In this document: positions 19,023-32,914 of the stretch, piece by piece
Layout of the letters: each line of letters starts with the position of its first letter
How positions within the stretch are numbered: the stretch's first letter is position 1
NCBI RefSeq assembly: GCF_000007365.1
Contig: NC_004061.1
Coordinates: 577,455 to 641,454 of the forward strand
DNA: 64,000 bases
Direction: 5' to 3'
DNA from: Buchnera aphidicola str. Sg (Schizaphis graminum)
GTDB taxonomy: Bacteria > Pseudomonadota > Gammaproteobacteria > Enterobacterales > Enterobacteriaceae
The notes under the pieces: model-generated
The model's database searches: none
The model's input: only the letters and a program-made list of their open reading frames with translations
What the model was told of the DNA's origin: nothing
Translations under genes and position numbers: made by a program

Positions 19023-21203
19023 TCAACGAGACATATATAGGGATAATTCTATCTTACGCTCATTTAAATTAACAGAAATAACCTTTACTTTTAAGGTATC
19101 ACCAAGACAATAAGTATTTTTACTTGACTTACCAATAAGTTTTAATCCAATAGAATCAAAATAATAGTAATCATCAATTAAAGTTGCTATATGCACTAAT
19201 CCATCAATGAAAAATTGATTTAAACGCACAAAAAAACCAAACGAAGTAACATTAGAAATAACTCCTGTTAATACGTCTCCTATTTTTTTTTGCATAAAAT
19301 CGCATTTTAACCAATCTAATACATCTCTAGTAGCTTCATCTGCACGTCTTTCTGTCATTGAACAATGAAGACCTATTTTTGTTACTTCATTAAGATTATA
19401 TAAATGATATTTAGATAGATTTTTTTCTTTTAATAGTAAGTTTTTAATAACTCTGTGAACTAAAAGATCAGGATAGCGCCTAATAGGAGAAGTAAAGTGA
19501 ACATAGCTTGATAAAGATAAACCAAAGTGGCCACGATTATCTGGAGAGTATACAGCTTGTTTCATAGAACGCAATAATATAGTTTGAATCATTTCATAAT
19601 CAGGGCGAGTAGAAATTTTTTTTAATAATTCTGAATAATCCGTAGATTCTGGTATTTCTCCTCCTAACAAAGACAATCCTAATTTTTTTAAAACTGATCG
19701 AAAATTAATAATACTATCTTTATCAGGACGATCATGATTGCGAAACAAAACTGGAGACTTATGCTTTTTAACAAATTCAGCTGAAGCTATATTCGCTAAT
19801 ATCATACATGATTCAATAAATTTATGCGCATCATTTCGAATGTTTTGGGAAATATTTTTAATTCGATAATTAGAATCTAATATAAATTTAGCTTCTATAT
19901 TTTCAAAATAAATACCTCTTTTAGAAACATTGTATTTCTTTAAAATTTTTTGTAAAGACGATAAATTTTGAATGTATTTTAATAATTTTTTATATTTAAA
20001 ACAAAGTTCAATATCGCCATTCCAAATTTTAAATATTTCATTATATGTAAAACGTCCATGAGAACATATGACTGCTTCATAATGTTTATATGTGATTAAT
20101 TCTCCTTTATTTGATAAATTCATTTCGCATATTAAAGATAAACGTTCTGCATTTGGATTTAAAGAGCACACATCTATAGATATTTTTTCTGGTAACATAG
20201 GTATAACTAAAGAGGGAAAATAAATAGATGTACCTCTTTTTGAAGCAGCTTTGTCTAAAGCAGTATCAGGCTGGATATAGTAACTTACATCAGAAATTGC
20301 TACCCATAGTTTCCATCCTTTTTCTCCATTAGTTTTTTTTTTACAAAAAATAGCATCGTCAAAATCACGAGCATCTTCTTCATCAATTGTAAAAAATGGG
20401 AGATGTCTTAAATCTATACGATTTTTAAAATCTTTTTCATTGATTTTACTCTTTATTCCACATAATTGGTATTCAACTTCTTTTGACCATAAATAGGGGA
20501 TACAATGAGTACGTAATGCTATTTTTATAGCTAAATTTGTTCCCATTTCTTTTCCAAGAACTTCTACTATAGTTCCTTGTATCTTACTTTTTTTCGTGGC
20601 ATTTTCTCGTAATTTTACTACCACAATTGTTCCTATAGAAATATTTTCATTAGAAATAAGTGAATCTAAAATAAATATTTTAAAATTAAATCGAGTATCG
20701 TTTGGGATAACAAATTTTTTTTTATTATCGACGCAATATCGACCTACAATCAAAACATCATTTGGTCGCAATATTTTTAATACTTTTGCCGAATTTCTTC
20801 CTTTTCTATCAGATTTGACAATATGTGCTAAAATAACATCACCATGAATACATAATTTCATTTGTTCTATTGAAAGCCAGAGATCATCTTTAAATGTTTC
20901 TGTTCTAAGAAAACCATAGCCATCTCTGTGACCTATAACTTTACCTGTAACTATTTTTAAATTTTCTGGAGTAATATAACAACGATTTCGAGTGTATATA
21001 ATTTGACCATCTCGTTCCATTGCTCTTAATCTCCGACGTAGTGCTTTTTTTTGTTCTTGACTATTGATACTAAATTTTTTTTCTAATTTTTTTTGACTTA
21101 TTAGGTCTTTATCAGTTTTTAACAAAAATAAAATTTGTTCTCGACGTGGGATAAAATTTCTATATTTCTTAGTCTCTTTTTTTTGGTAGGAATCTACTAC
21201 CAT
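19023..21203 (-). CDS. rnr: Ribonuclease R
   Basis: Processive 3'-5' exoribonuclease able to degrade structured RNA. 726 residues compared with 813 in E. coli. The order is N-terminal helix-turn-helix region (LRRRLRAMERDGQI), cold-shock domains (VIGHRDGYGFLR), the RNB catalytic core with DEEDARDFDDAIF (metal-binding Asp) and SPIRRYPDLLVHR, and the S1 domain (GVISNVTSFGFFVRL). It ends with the S1 domain at ERKIELSLYMSR; the lysine-rich C-terminal tail is missing. In E. coli nsrR lies between purA and rnr and is absent here. Confidence 0.96.
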   Translation of the reverse strand: MVVDSYQKKETKKYRNFIPRREQILFLLKTDKDLISQKKLEKKFSINSQEQKKALRRRLRAMERDGQIIYTRNRCYITPENLKIVTGKVIGHRDGYGFLRTETFKDDLWLSIEQMKLCIHGDVILAHIVKSDRKGRNSAKVLKILRPNDVLIVGRYCVDNKKKFVIPNDTRFNFKIFILDSLISNENISIGTIVVVKLRENATKKSKIQGTIVEVLGKEMGTNLAIKIALRTHCIPYLWSKEVEYQLCGIKSKINEKDFKNRIDLRHLPFFTIDEEDARDFDDAIFCKKKTNGEKGWKLWVAISDVSYYIQPDTALDKAASKRGTSIYFPSLVIPMLPEKISIDVCSLNPNAERLSLICEMNLSNKGELITYKHYEAVICSHGRFTYNEIFKIWNGDIELCFKYKKLLKYIQNLSSLQKILKKYNVSKRGIYFENIEAKFILDSNYRIKNISQNIRNDAHKFIESCMILANIASAEFVKKHKSPVLFRNHDRPDKDSIINFRSVLKKLGLSLLGGEIPESTDYSELLKKISTRPDYEMIQTILLRSMKQAVYSPDNRGHFGLSLSSYVHFTSPIRRYPDLLVHRVIKNLLLKEKNLSKYHLYNLNEVTKIGLHCSMTERRADEATRDVLDWLKCDFMQKKIGDVLTGVISNVTSFGFFVRLNQFFIDGLVHIATLIDDYYYFDSIGLKLIGKSSKNTYCLGDTLKVKVISVNLNERKIELSLYMSR

Positions 21204-21350
21204 ATTTACTTCTCCAATTATATTATTCTATAATATATGTTTTATTAAAAATAATTTATCATCAATTAATAATCGTCAAATTTATTTAAAAATCTTATTT
21301 TTTTAGCATATTTTATAAAAAATTTAAAAATGATGATTAAAAATCATAAT

Positions 21351-23612
<2,262 letters not shown>

Positions 23613-23616
<4 letters not shown>

Positions 23617-24848
23617 TCTCTTTCTATATTTTTAATATTAGTACGTATAGATTCTATACGACGTTTTTTAAAAAAATCACTAGGAGGTAACGAAGAAACA
23701 TCATTTATTTCTTTATTTTTTTGAAAAGAACAAGAATGGTTTTTACTTAAATTAATTGGATTATTAAAAAGATCCTGTTTATTAAATTTATCTTGATGAA
23801 AAAAATTATTTAAAGAGAGAAATAGTTTTGAATGATTTTTTTTATCAATAAAAATTTTCTTAGTCTTACTTAATAATTTTTCCATTGATTCTATGTAAAG
23901 ACGTTTTAAAGTCATTTCTTTATTCTTTCTATATTCAGGAAGAATTTTTAAAAAACGAACTACTTCTCCTTGAGCTTCTAATATTCTTCGTGAAGAATAC
24001 GCTTTAGCTTCTTCTAAAATTCTCTGCGCTTTTCCATGTGCTTTTGGCTGAACCTCATTTGAATAAGCTTCAGCTTCACGTATATATTGTTCACGATTCT
24101 CACGCGCTGCAATAGCATCGTCAAAAGCTTCTTTAACTTCTTCTGGAGGTCTAGCGGTCTGAAAATTTACATCTAATATAGTTATTCCTAATTTGTAAGG
24201 TTTAATTGTTTCTTCAATTTCTTTTTGAGTATCACTTCGAATTAAAGTACGTCCTTCAGTTAATACACGATCCATATTTGAATGTCCAATAACTCCACGC
24301 AATGCACTATCAGTAGCTTGACGTAAACTATCATCTGGATAAGCAACAGAAAAAAGATAATCAGCAGGATCAGTAATTTTATATTGTACGTTCATTTCTA
24401 CACGTACTACATTTTCGTCTGAAGTTAACATGACACCTGATGTTGCCAATTCTCGTACAGTTTCAACATTGACAGCTTTTACTTCATTAATAAAAACTGG
24501 TCTCCAATTTAATCCTGGTGCAACTAAATGACTGAATTTTCCAAAAGTAGTAACTACTCCACGTTCAGCTTCTTTAATAGTATAAAAACCACTGAAACAC
24601 CAAACAAAAAAAGACACAAAAGCTATTATTAAAAATGGGTTAATTTTATTTTTTGATAAATTTTGAGAATTATTTGTTTTATTAAATATATTATTAATGT
24701 TATATAAAAATTTCTTAAAGTCTAATGTAATTATTTTTTCATGATTTTTTCGATCATCTTTATTTTTTGAACCATTTTTTTCTTGACTATTTTTTTTCCC
24801 CCACGGATCAAGCTCTGGTTCACTATTATTAAATTTATTCCAGGCCAT
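23613..24848 (-). CDS. hflK: FtsH-associated SPFH protein HflK
   Basis: Partner of HflC in the complex that surrounds FtsH. The start is the ATG at 24848 (MAWNKFNNSEPELDPWG, like E. coli MAWNQPG...DPWG), with a GAGG site eight bases upstream. The N-terminal segment is hydrophilic, a transmembrane helix lies at about residues 75-95 (FLIIAFVSFFVWCFSGF), then the SPFH domain (GVVTTFGKFSHLVAPGLNW). 411 residues (E. coli 419). hfq and hflX, its upstream neighbours in E. coli, are missing here. Confidence 0.95.
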
Positions 24849-25055
24849 TTTATGCCTCATTTTATTAGTTTTAATACTTATTAATTTTTAAAAAAATATA
24901 AATAGAAATAATATATCCTATATTGTACAGTATGAAAACTGTATTTTTTTTATAAATTTTTGAAAAAAATTGAATAAAATTAGTTAAAAGATAAAAATAT
25001 TTTTTTAAAAATACTAATAAATTTCTTTTAAATTTTTTTAAAAGATATAATCTTA

Positions 25056-26041
25056 TCAAAAAATTTGATCATGAAATGTTAAATTTGTATTCTTTTTAAG
25101 AATATCCAACATCTGTAAAAAAAGAGAATTTAGACTATCAGCATGTAAATAATACACGTTTTTCCATTTTTTTAACCATGTTATTTGATGTTTTGCTAAT
25201 TTTCTTGTTGCAAAAACAATTTTTTTAAACATTTCTTCATAACTAATTTGATATTCAAGATATTCCCACATTTGACGATAACCTATACATCGAATAGATG
25301 GTAAATTTTTATGTATATCTTTTCTAAAAAACAAGTTTTCTACTTCTTTTTGAAAACCTAATTGCATCATTTTTTGTACACGTAATTCAATTTTTTTATA
25401 TAGCCATTTTTTATTTTTTGGTGTAATAGAAAATTGAATAATATTATATGGCAATAAATCAGAATTTTTTATTTCTTTTAAAGATGTTAACGTTTTTCCA
25501 GATATATAAAAAACTTCTAATGCTCTTAGCAATCTTTGAGAATCATTCTTATGAATACGATTAGCAGATATGGGGTCTATTGAATTTAATTTTTCGTATA
25601 AAAATTTTCTGTTATTTTTTTTTTATTTAACAAATATTTCCGAATTTTAATATTAGATGCAGGTAAATTAGATATTCCATATAACAATGTTTGATAATAA
25701 AACATTGTACCTCCAACAAGTAAGGGTATTTTACCTATTTTTAAAATGCTAGAAATTTCTTTTAAAGCGTCTCTTCTAAATTCTGCAGCAGAATAAATTT
25801 CATTCGGATCCTTAATGTTTAACAAGCGATGAGGATGATTTTTTAAATCTATAGGATGTGGCTTATCCGTACCAATATTCATATCTCTATAAATTAATGC
25901 TGAATCAACACTAATTATTTCTATTGGTAAATATTTTCTCAGAAAAATAGCGAATTTACTTTTTCCGCATCCAGTTGGTCCCATTAAAAAAAAAATAATA
26001 GGTTTTTTCTCTTTATCAGAACTTATACTTTTAATATACAT
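25056..26041 (-). CDS. miaA: tRNA dimethylallyltransferase, frame broken at a 10-A tract
   Basis: Attaches dimethylallyl to A37 of tRNAs reading UNN codons. The first half has the P-loop MGPTGCGKS and ISVDSALIYRDMNIGT; the second half has RALEVFYISGKTL and LPSIRCIGYRQMWEYL. The two lie in different frames, divided by a run of ten A (minus strand; T at 25615-25624). Eleven A would read NKKKNNRKFLYEKLNSIDP and join them into about 328 residues (E. coli 316). It overlaps the mutL 3' end by 19 bases. One lesion only; probably rescued by slippage. Confidence 0.9.
25615..25624 (-). repeat. A10 homopolymer interrupting miaA
   Basis: Ten T on the plus strand, ten A in the mRNA. Gain of one A (or loss of two) restores MiaA. 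Confidence 0.88.
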
Positions 26042-27771
26042 AATACTTCATCAACATTTATTTTTTGCAATAGTTTTAATGGAGGTTTTTTAAATATAGA
26101 AGGACAAAAATACTCTATTTCTAATAATATTGAAATTCCGTCTTCATAATTCCAAGAATTTTTTTCTATTAATATAGTAGTATCAAACCATTTAATTATA
26201 TCTTTAATATATATTTTTTTTTTAAAAAAAATAAATGAAAAAAAACTAGATAACAACACATCAAGATTTTGATTTTTTAAAAAAATAGGAATAGTTTTTA
26301 AAAAAAAATATTTTTCTTTCAAAATAAGATTAAAACCAAATTTTAATAATAATTTTAAATTATTAGATAATATTTTATTCTGTTTAAAAGTTATAAAATA
26401 CAAAAAATTATATGAAAAAATTTCAGGTATCATATTATTTTTAATAGCGCTTCGTAATTTATATTGTTCAACTATCTTTTTTGCTAGGGGAAAAGAAATC
26501 AATGAAAAGGTATTTGAATAATACATTAATCCATAATATTTTTGAAAAACAATTAATAATTTTCCAAAAGAAAAAAAGTATTCTTTTAAAAATCTTTGAG
26601 AATTGATTTTAAACAAATCAGTTGATATTACATCTTTATATAAATCTTTTTTTTCGTATTTAGAATGAATTTGAGATACTAACTTAGTATTTAAAGAATC
26701 AGAATTATTATTTTTACATTTATTAGAATGAGTTTTTAAAAAAAAATTATTTGAAATATATTTAATTTTACATTTTTTTAAACTAGATAAAATAGATTGA
26801 TATACAAAAAAATAAATAATGTTAGATTTATGAAATTTAATTTCATTTTTAGTAGGATGAATATTAATATCTATTTCATTAGAAGGCAATGTAAGATATA
26901 AAATAAACGATGTACTTCTTTTATTCCCTATTATTTCATAAAATGAATTAAAAACAGCACTCTTTATAAGATTGTTATAAACAAATCGATTGTTAACATA
27001 GCAATATTGTATTTTTTTAAAAGTACTTGAAAGAGATGAAGGAAAAATTAACCATCCAAACAATGTAATATTGTGCATTTTTTCTTTAATTTCTAAAACA
27101 TAATTTAGGTCGATTTGATTAAATACTGTTTTTAATCGATGAATTTTATTGTTATTTTTTGTTATTGCTTTATATGATACAAATAATTTTTTATCTTTTT
27201 TAAAAAAAATATTGATACCAAAATTAGATAAAGCAATCTTTTTTATTGTTTCATCAATTTTTAGAAATTCTGATCTTTCATTTTTTATAAATTTAAGACG
27301 AACAGGGATATTATAAAATAAATTATCTACTATTATACTCGTTCCAATTGGATGAGCAATCGGTTGCAATAAAGTATGATTAGAAAATCCTTCTGAATAT
27401 ATACTCCATGCTATATTACTATTTTGAGAACATGAAATTAATTTCATCCTTGAAACAGCACGAATACTTGCTAACGCTTCTCCTCTAAAACCAAATGTAT
27501 TGATATTATCTAAATCTGAAAGTCTATTAATTTTACTAGTGGCATGACGTGAAATCGCAAGTAATAATTGGTCTTTTTCAATGCCAAAACCATCATCTTT
27601 TACTGTTATAGAATTAAGTCCACTTCTTTCGACACTGATATCAATGTTTTTTGCTTGCGCATCAATACTGTTTTCTAAAAGCTCTTTAATAACAGATGAT
27701 GGTCTTTCAATTACTTCTCCAGCTGAAATTTGACTGGATAAACTAGATGATAACATACGAATAGGTTGCAT
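26023..27771 (-). CDS. mutL: DNA mismatch repair protein MutL
   Basis: ATPase that couples mismatch recognition to strand removal. The GHKL ATPase domain is strongly conserved (ISAGEVIERPSSVIKELLENS, DDGFGI, FGFRGEALASI), the middle and C-terminal dimerisation domain are much diverged and rich in Lys, Phe and Asn. 582 residues against 615 in E. coli. It continues into miaA with a 19-base overlap, the E. coli order; the amiB that precedes it in E. coli lies elsewhere in this window. Confidence 0.95.
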   Translation of the reverse strand: MQPIRMLSSSLSSQISAGEVIERPSSVIKELLENSIDAQAKNIDISVERSGLNSITVKDDGFGIEKDQLLLAISRHATSKINRLSDLDNINTFGFRGEALASIRAVSRMKLISCSQNSNIAWSIYSEGFSNHTLLQPIAHPIGTSIIVDNLFYNIPVRLKFIKNERSEFLKIDETIKKIALSNFGINIFFKKDKKLFVSYKAITKNNNKIHRLKTVFNQIDLNYVLEIKEKMHNITLFGWLIFPSSLSSTFKKIQYCYVNNRFVYNNLIKSAVFNSFYEIIGNKRSTSFILYLTLPSNEIDINIHPTKNEIKFHKSNIIYFFVYQSILSSLKKCKIKYISNNFFLKTHSNKCKNNNSDSLNTKLVSQIHSKYEKKDLYKDVISTDLFKINSQRFLKEYFFSFGKLLIVFQKYYGLMYYSNTFSLISFPLAKKIVEQYKLRSAIKNNMIPEIFSYNFLYFITFKQNKILSNNLKLLLKFGFNLILKEKYFFLKTIPIFLKNQNLDVLLSSFFSFIFFKKKIYIKDIIKWFDTTILIEKNSWNYEDGISILLEIEYFCPSIFKKPPLKLLQKINVDEVLCILKV

Positions 27772-27817
27772 TTGACCTTATTCTCTAAAATTATAAGAAA
27801 TGATTTTTAGTATAAAT

Positions 27818-28984
27818 TTATAAAAAATCTTTTATTATAGAATGATATTCTGAAATAATTATCCTAATTTCATTACTATTTGCATTTAATTTACATACCT
27901 TAACTAAAGTTTCTTCAAGTCCCTCTTCTTTGATTAAGGAAGATAATTTAATTGATTGTATATCGTTTATATTTCGATAATGCAATGCTGCTGCAATACC
28001 CTTAACTAAATTAAAATATGGTAAATTATATTTCATGGCTTCTACAAAAGGCTGAATTAAACGTTCATCCTTACTTAATTTTTGTAATGGATTTCGTGCA
28101 ATACGTTCAAGTTTATCTAAGATAAAGGGATTCTTAAAACGAACAAAAATTTTATCAATATAAGATAGATGATCTTTTTTATTGAAATTATAGCGTTTAA
28201 TTAATACCAATCCGCTTTCGTACATAGCATCTTTTACAATTCTTTGTATACTAAAATCTGACATTGCTTCACATATGTTTTTATAATTTTTCATCAGACC
28301 TAAGTATGCTGCAATAGCATGACCTGTATTAAGAGTTAAAATTTTTCTATCTATAAAAGATGTTAAATTATCACTTAGTGTCATATCGATAATTTTAGGT
28401 ACCATTCCTTTAAATTGATTTACATCAACAATCCATTCTTTGAAATTTTCAGCAATGACAAACAAACTATTTTCTTCTTTAAACGAAGAAAATGTCGGGA
28501 CGATGGTATCAATAGTACAATCTACAAAACCAATATATTCATCAAAATAATCATGATATTTAAGAGGAATTTTATCAAAAATAATTTTTTTTAAAAAAGA
28601 AGTTGCTTTAATTTTATTTTCACAGGCAATTATATTCAACGGTTTTTTACACTTTAAGTTAATTCTTAAAATAATTCCCTCTATGAGAATAGAAGCTATT
28701 TTATAAAGAGCATTAACTCCAGCTGCTGTTGTAATTAAATCTACATGAGAAATGACATTTAAAACATTTGGATCATAAGAATTTATAGCACTGATATTGT
28801 TAATATTTATAATTTTTTCGAAACTATTATCTATTAATTTAATTTTGTATTTTTTATAATTATTAATAGCATTTATTATATTCTGATCAACATCTGAAAA
28901 TATCAAATTAAAATCAGATTTTAATAATACTCGTGCGATAAAACCTCGTCCAATATTTCCTGCTCCAAAATGTAAAGCTCTCAT
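27818..28984 (-). CDS. mtlD: Mannitol-1-phosphate 5-dehydrogenase
   Basis: Oxidises mannitol 1-phosphate to fructose 6-phosphate with NAD. The ATG at 28984 (MRALHFGAGNIGRGFI) matches the E. coli start; the longer frame from 29020 overlaps mtlA. The Rossmann fingerprint GAGNIGRGFI is at residues 7-16. 388 residues (E. coli 382). It lies 19 bases after mtlA in a mannitol operon that lacks the repressor mtlR. Confidence 0.95.
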   Translation of the reverse strand: MRALHFGAGNIGRGFIARVLLKSDFNLIFSDVDQNIINAINNYKKYKIKLIDNSFEKIININNISAINSYDPNVLNVISHVDLITTAAGVNALYKIASILIEGIILRINLKCKKPLNIIACENKIKATSFLKKIIFDKIPLKYHDYFDEYIGFVDCTIDTIVPTFSSFKEENSLFVIAENFKEWIVDVNQFKGMVPKIIDMTLSDNLTSFIDRKILTLNTGHAIAAYLGLMKNYKNICEAMSDFSIQRIVKDAMYESGLVLIKRYNFNKKDHLSYIDKIFVRFKNPFILDKLERIARNPLQKLSKDERLIQPFVEAMKYNLPYFNLVKGIAAALHYRNINDIQSIKLSSLIKEEGLEETLVKVCKLNANSNEIRIIISEYHSIIKDFL

Positions 28985-29003
28985 AAAATTATTCCAATTT
29001 AAA

Positions 29004-30953
29004 TTAGTTTTTTTTAACATTTACATTTAAATATGATAAAACTTCTTTTACACTTTTTGTTTTTGATAATTTACTAATAACATCTTTATCATCTAATGCA
29101 TTAGTAATATTGCTAACTACCATAATATGTTCATTATTCTTTGCAGCGATACCAATAACAAGATAAGCAATATCATCGATTGTTTCTCCAAAATGAACAC
29201 CTTTAGGAAATTGGCAAAAAATTACTCCAGTTTTTAAAATAGAATCTTTAGATTTTATAGTACCATGAGGTAAAGCTACAGATTCGCCTAACCAAGTTGA
29301 AGCAATTTTTTCTCGATCAAGCATTGCATCAATATAATCTTTTTTAACATATCCTTGTGCTACCAAATGTTTACCAACAATTTTGATAGCTTCTTTTTTG
29401 TTTTCAGCATATTGATTAAGAAAAATATTCTTATCACTTATTTGAAAAAAACACTTTGATTGAATTTCTTTATGAGAATCAATATTTATTTGAGTAATAC
29501 GATCTTTTTTATCCTGAATATTATTTTTTTTAAAAAAATCTTTATTTAAGTCTAATTGTTTTACTAAGCTGGTATAAAAATTACTATCAAGAAAATTTGT
29601 TAATGATATATGTTGAGCATCAGGAGCGCGTTTTTTAGCAAGGTAAGTTAATTTTTCATGTGTAATAACTAAATCTGCATTTTTAGGTAGCAAATTAATG
29701 GCAATATTAGATACATAAATATGTGTTAAATTATTACTTTTTATTTTTTTGCGCAGAATACTTGCGCCCATAGCACTAGATCCCATACCAGCATCACAAG
29801 CAATTATAATGTTCTTAATTTTTTGAAAATTTTTAATTTTTTTAATAAAATCATATTTTTCATCACCTATTTTCTTTATAGGAAATAAGTTATTTTTAAA
29901 TAATTGTATAGAACTTTTATCATTTTTTATTTTTTGACCTAAATTAATTTTGAAAAACAACATTGCACTCAAAAAAGAAATTAAAAAAGAAGAAAATATA
30001 GAAATTAAATTTGCAAAATATAAACCTTTTTTTGTCATCGCCAAAATAGATAAAATAGAACCTGGTGATACAGCAGCAATTAAACCTCCCTTAAAAAAAA
30101 CCAGCATAAAAATACTTGTCATACTTCCTAAAATTAAAGAAATCATTAATATTGGTTTTATCAATACATAACTAAAATAAATTTCATGAATTCCTCCTAA
30201 AAATTGAACAATTGCAGCTGTTCCTGAAGATTTATACGATTTTTCTTTTCCGAAAAAAAAGCAAGCTATTAATATGCCTAATCCTGGACCAGGATTTGAT
30301 TCTATTAAAAAAAATAAAGAACTTTTATTCTCTGATATTTCTTGAATTCCTAATGGAGAAAATATACCATGATTAATTGCATTATTTAAAAAAAATACCT
30401 TAGCTGGTTCAATAATAAATGCAATAAGGGGTAACAAATTAAAATCTATTATTATTTTTATTAGACATCCTAAAAATTTAGATACCCCCTCAATGAAGGG
30501 ACCAATAAAAAAAAATGAAAAAATTGTTAAAAATATTCCAATTATTGCAATTGAAAAATTATTAACTAACATTTCAAAACCACTTTTAATTCTGTTTTTA
30601 ATTATTTGATCAAAACCTTTTATTATCCATCCTCCTAATGGACCAGCAACCATTCCTCCTAAAAACATAGGCATATCTGTACTTGTTATCATTCCTATAG
30701 TAGTTATACTTCCTAATAAACCTCCTCTTTGACCAGCAATTAAACTTCCTCCAGTATATCCAATAAGAATAGGCAAAAGATAAAATATTATAGGTGATAT
30801 TAATTGAGCAAATATTTTATTATATTGCCAATCTAAAGAAAGAAACAAAGAGTTCATGATGCCCCACGTAATAAATATACTTATATTAGGCATAATCATA
30901 TTACTTAAAAATTGACCAAAATTTTGTATTTTTAATGTTATTAATCTAAACAT
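29004..30953 (-). CDS. mtlA: Mannitol-specific PTS permease, EIICBA
   Basis: Imports and phosphorylates mannitol using phosphate from HPr. Domains in order: EIIC membrane part (about residues 1-340, with [14 protein letters not shown] and [10 protein letters not shown]), EIIB with the phosphocysteine in [16 protein letters not shown] (about residue 388), and EIIA with the active His in ESVALPHGT (about residue 567). 649 residues (E. coli 637). All three domains look complete, so the aphid host probably supplies mannitol or a similar sugar alcohol. Confidence 0.96.
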
Positions 30954-31116
30954 AAATATTCACTCAAACTTGAAAAATAGCAGTAAAAAACATTTTTAAT
31001 TCTATAGATAAAAAAAGCTTATTTAAGTTAAAAATTTTTTAAAATACTTTATAAAATATCATTAAAAGACTGATATCGTATTTTTAAAAAATAGAAAAAA
31101 TTTTAATTAATTGAAA

Positions 31117-32784
31117 TTAAAGATAATTTTGTTTATTTTTAAAAAAATTATAAAAATCAATAAGCCCTTGTGTTGAAGAATCATAAGATTTACTATTCTT
31201 TGTTTTTTCATTAATATTTTTATAAATACTTTGTGCTACTTCCTTTCCTATTTCAACACCCCATTGATCAAAACTAAAAATATTTAATATATGACCTTGA
31301 ACAAAAATTTTGTGTTCATACAACGCAATTAACATTCCTAATGTATAAGGTGTTATTTTCCGTAATAAAATAGAATTTGTTGGTTTATTTCCTTCGCATA
31401 TTTTAAAAGGTAAAATTCTATTAAATTCATCTTCTTCTTTTTTAAAAGAAGTAGATTCTTTTAAAAAAGAATTTTTAGATTTTCCAAAAGCAAGTACTTG
31501 AGTTTGAGCTAAAAAATTAGATATTAATTTAAGATGATGATCATTTAAATTATTATGAGAAACAGTTGGTACGATAAAATCACTTGGGATTAATTTAGTG
31601 CCTTGATGAATCAACTGAAAAAATGCATGCTGACCATTGGTACCTGGTTCACCCCAAATAATAGGTCCAGTTTGATAACATACCTTATTTCCATTTTTGT
31701 CAATTGATTTTCCATTAGATTCCATATTAGATTGTTGAAAATATGCAGAAAAACGATGCATATATTGATCATATGGAAATATAGCTTCTGTTTCAGAATT
31801 AAAAAAGTTAGTATACCAAATACTAATCAGAGCTAGTAAAATAGGAATATTTTTATCATATTCAGTATGATAAAAATGATTATCCATAACATGTGCTCCC
31901 TGTAAAAATTTTTCGAAATTATTAAATCCAATAGATAGAACAATAGATAATCCAGCAGAAGACCATAATGAAAAACGACCTCCTACCCAGTCCCAAAATT
32001 GAAAAATATTTTTTATATTAATTCCAAAATTCACAGCATTGTTTATATTGGCTGACAAAGCAAAAAAATGTTTATCTAAAGTTTCTTTCGTTTTTGAATG
32101 TTTTAAAAACCAAAATTTTGCACTATTAGCATTAGTTATAGTTTCATCGGTAGTAAATGTTTTAGAAGCTATTAAAAAAATTGTTGTTTCAGGATTGATC
32201 TTTTTTAAAATCTCAGAAAGATGAGTACCATCTATGTTAGAAACATAGTGTATATTTAAATGATTTTTATATGGACGCAATGCTTCTGTAACCATATAAG
32301 GTCCTAAATCTGATCCTCCAATACCTATATTAACAACATCAGAAATAGATTTTCCACTGTAACCTTTCCATGTTCCATCAATAACTAATTCCGAAAAATT
32401 TTTCATTTTTTTAAGTACATCATTAACTTCTGACATAATATCAGAATTATTTAGTAAAATTGGAAAATTACTTCTATTGCGTAAAGCAATATGCAATACA
32501 GACCTATTTTCAGTTTGATTAATTTTAGATCCAGAAAACATTAATTTAATAGCAGACTTAACATTCATTTCTTTTGCTAAATTTAATAAAAGTATTAAAG
32601 TTTTTTCAGTAATACGATTTTTTGAAAAATCAATTAATATTTCATTTTCAAAAAAAATTGAAAACTTTTTAAATCTATTGAAATCAGATAAAAAAAGATC
32701 TTTTAAATGGATATTTTTAACTTCCTTAAAATGATTTTTTAAATCTTTCCAAGATTTAGTTTCAATAAGATTAATATTTTTCAT
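31117..32784 (-). CDS. pgi: Glucose-6-phosphate isomerase
   Basis: Interconverts glucose 6-phosphate and fructose 6-phosphate. 555 residues (E. coli 549). Both family signatures are visible, [18 protein letters not shown] and [14 protein letters not shown], as is the active-site stretch [16 protein letters not shown]. The mannitol product fructose 6-phosphate enters glycolysis next to this enzyme. It stands alone, divergent from orn. Confidence 0.97.
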   Translation of the reverse strand: MKNINLIETKSWKDLKNHFKEVKNIHLKDLFLSDFNRFKKFSIFFENEILIDFSKNRITEKTLILLLNLAKEMNVKSAIKLMFSGSKINQTENRSVLHIALRNRSNFPILLNNSDIMSEVNDVLKKMKNFSELVIDGTWKGYSGKSISDVVNIGIGGSDLGPYMVTEALRPYKNHLNIHYVSNIDGTHLSEILKKINPETTIFLIASKTFTTDETITNANSAKFWFLKHSKTKETLDKHFFALSANINNAVNFGINIKNIFQFWDWVGGRFSLWSSAGLSIVLSIGFNNFEKFLQGAHVMDNHFYHTEYDKNIPILLALISIWYTNFFNSETEAIFPYDQYMHRFSAYFQQSNMESNGKSIDKNGNKVCYQTGPIIWGEPGTNGQHAFFQLIHQGTKLIPSDFIVPTVSHNNLNDHHLKLISNFLAQTQVLAFGKSKNSFLKESTSFKKEEDEFNRILPFKICEGNKPTNSILLRKITPYTLGMLIALYEHKIFVQGHILNIFSFDQWGVEIGKEVAQSIYKNINEKTKNSKSYDSSTQGLIDFYNFFKNKQNYL

Positions 32785-32914
32785 CTGATTTACCTGTGTT
32801 TAATTTTTATTAATATATTAAAAACATTTATTTTTTATTGAGTTTTTATTATACTATATTCATTAATTTTTAACTAAAAAAATAGAATTAAAAAAAATTT
32901 ATTTATAAAAAATT

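Noticed and set aside
24871..25059. 62-residue minus-strand frame between miaA and hflK
   Set aside because: Low-complexity Ile/Lys/Tyr/Phe sequence of the sort AT-rich spacers give by chance; no Hfq or other similarity and no clear ribosome-binding site.
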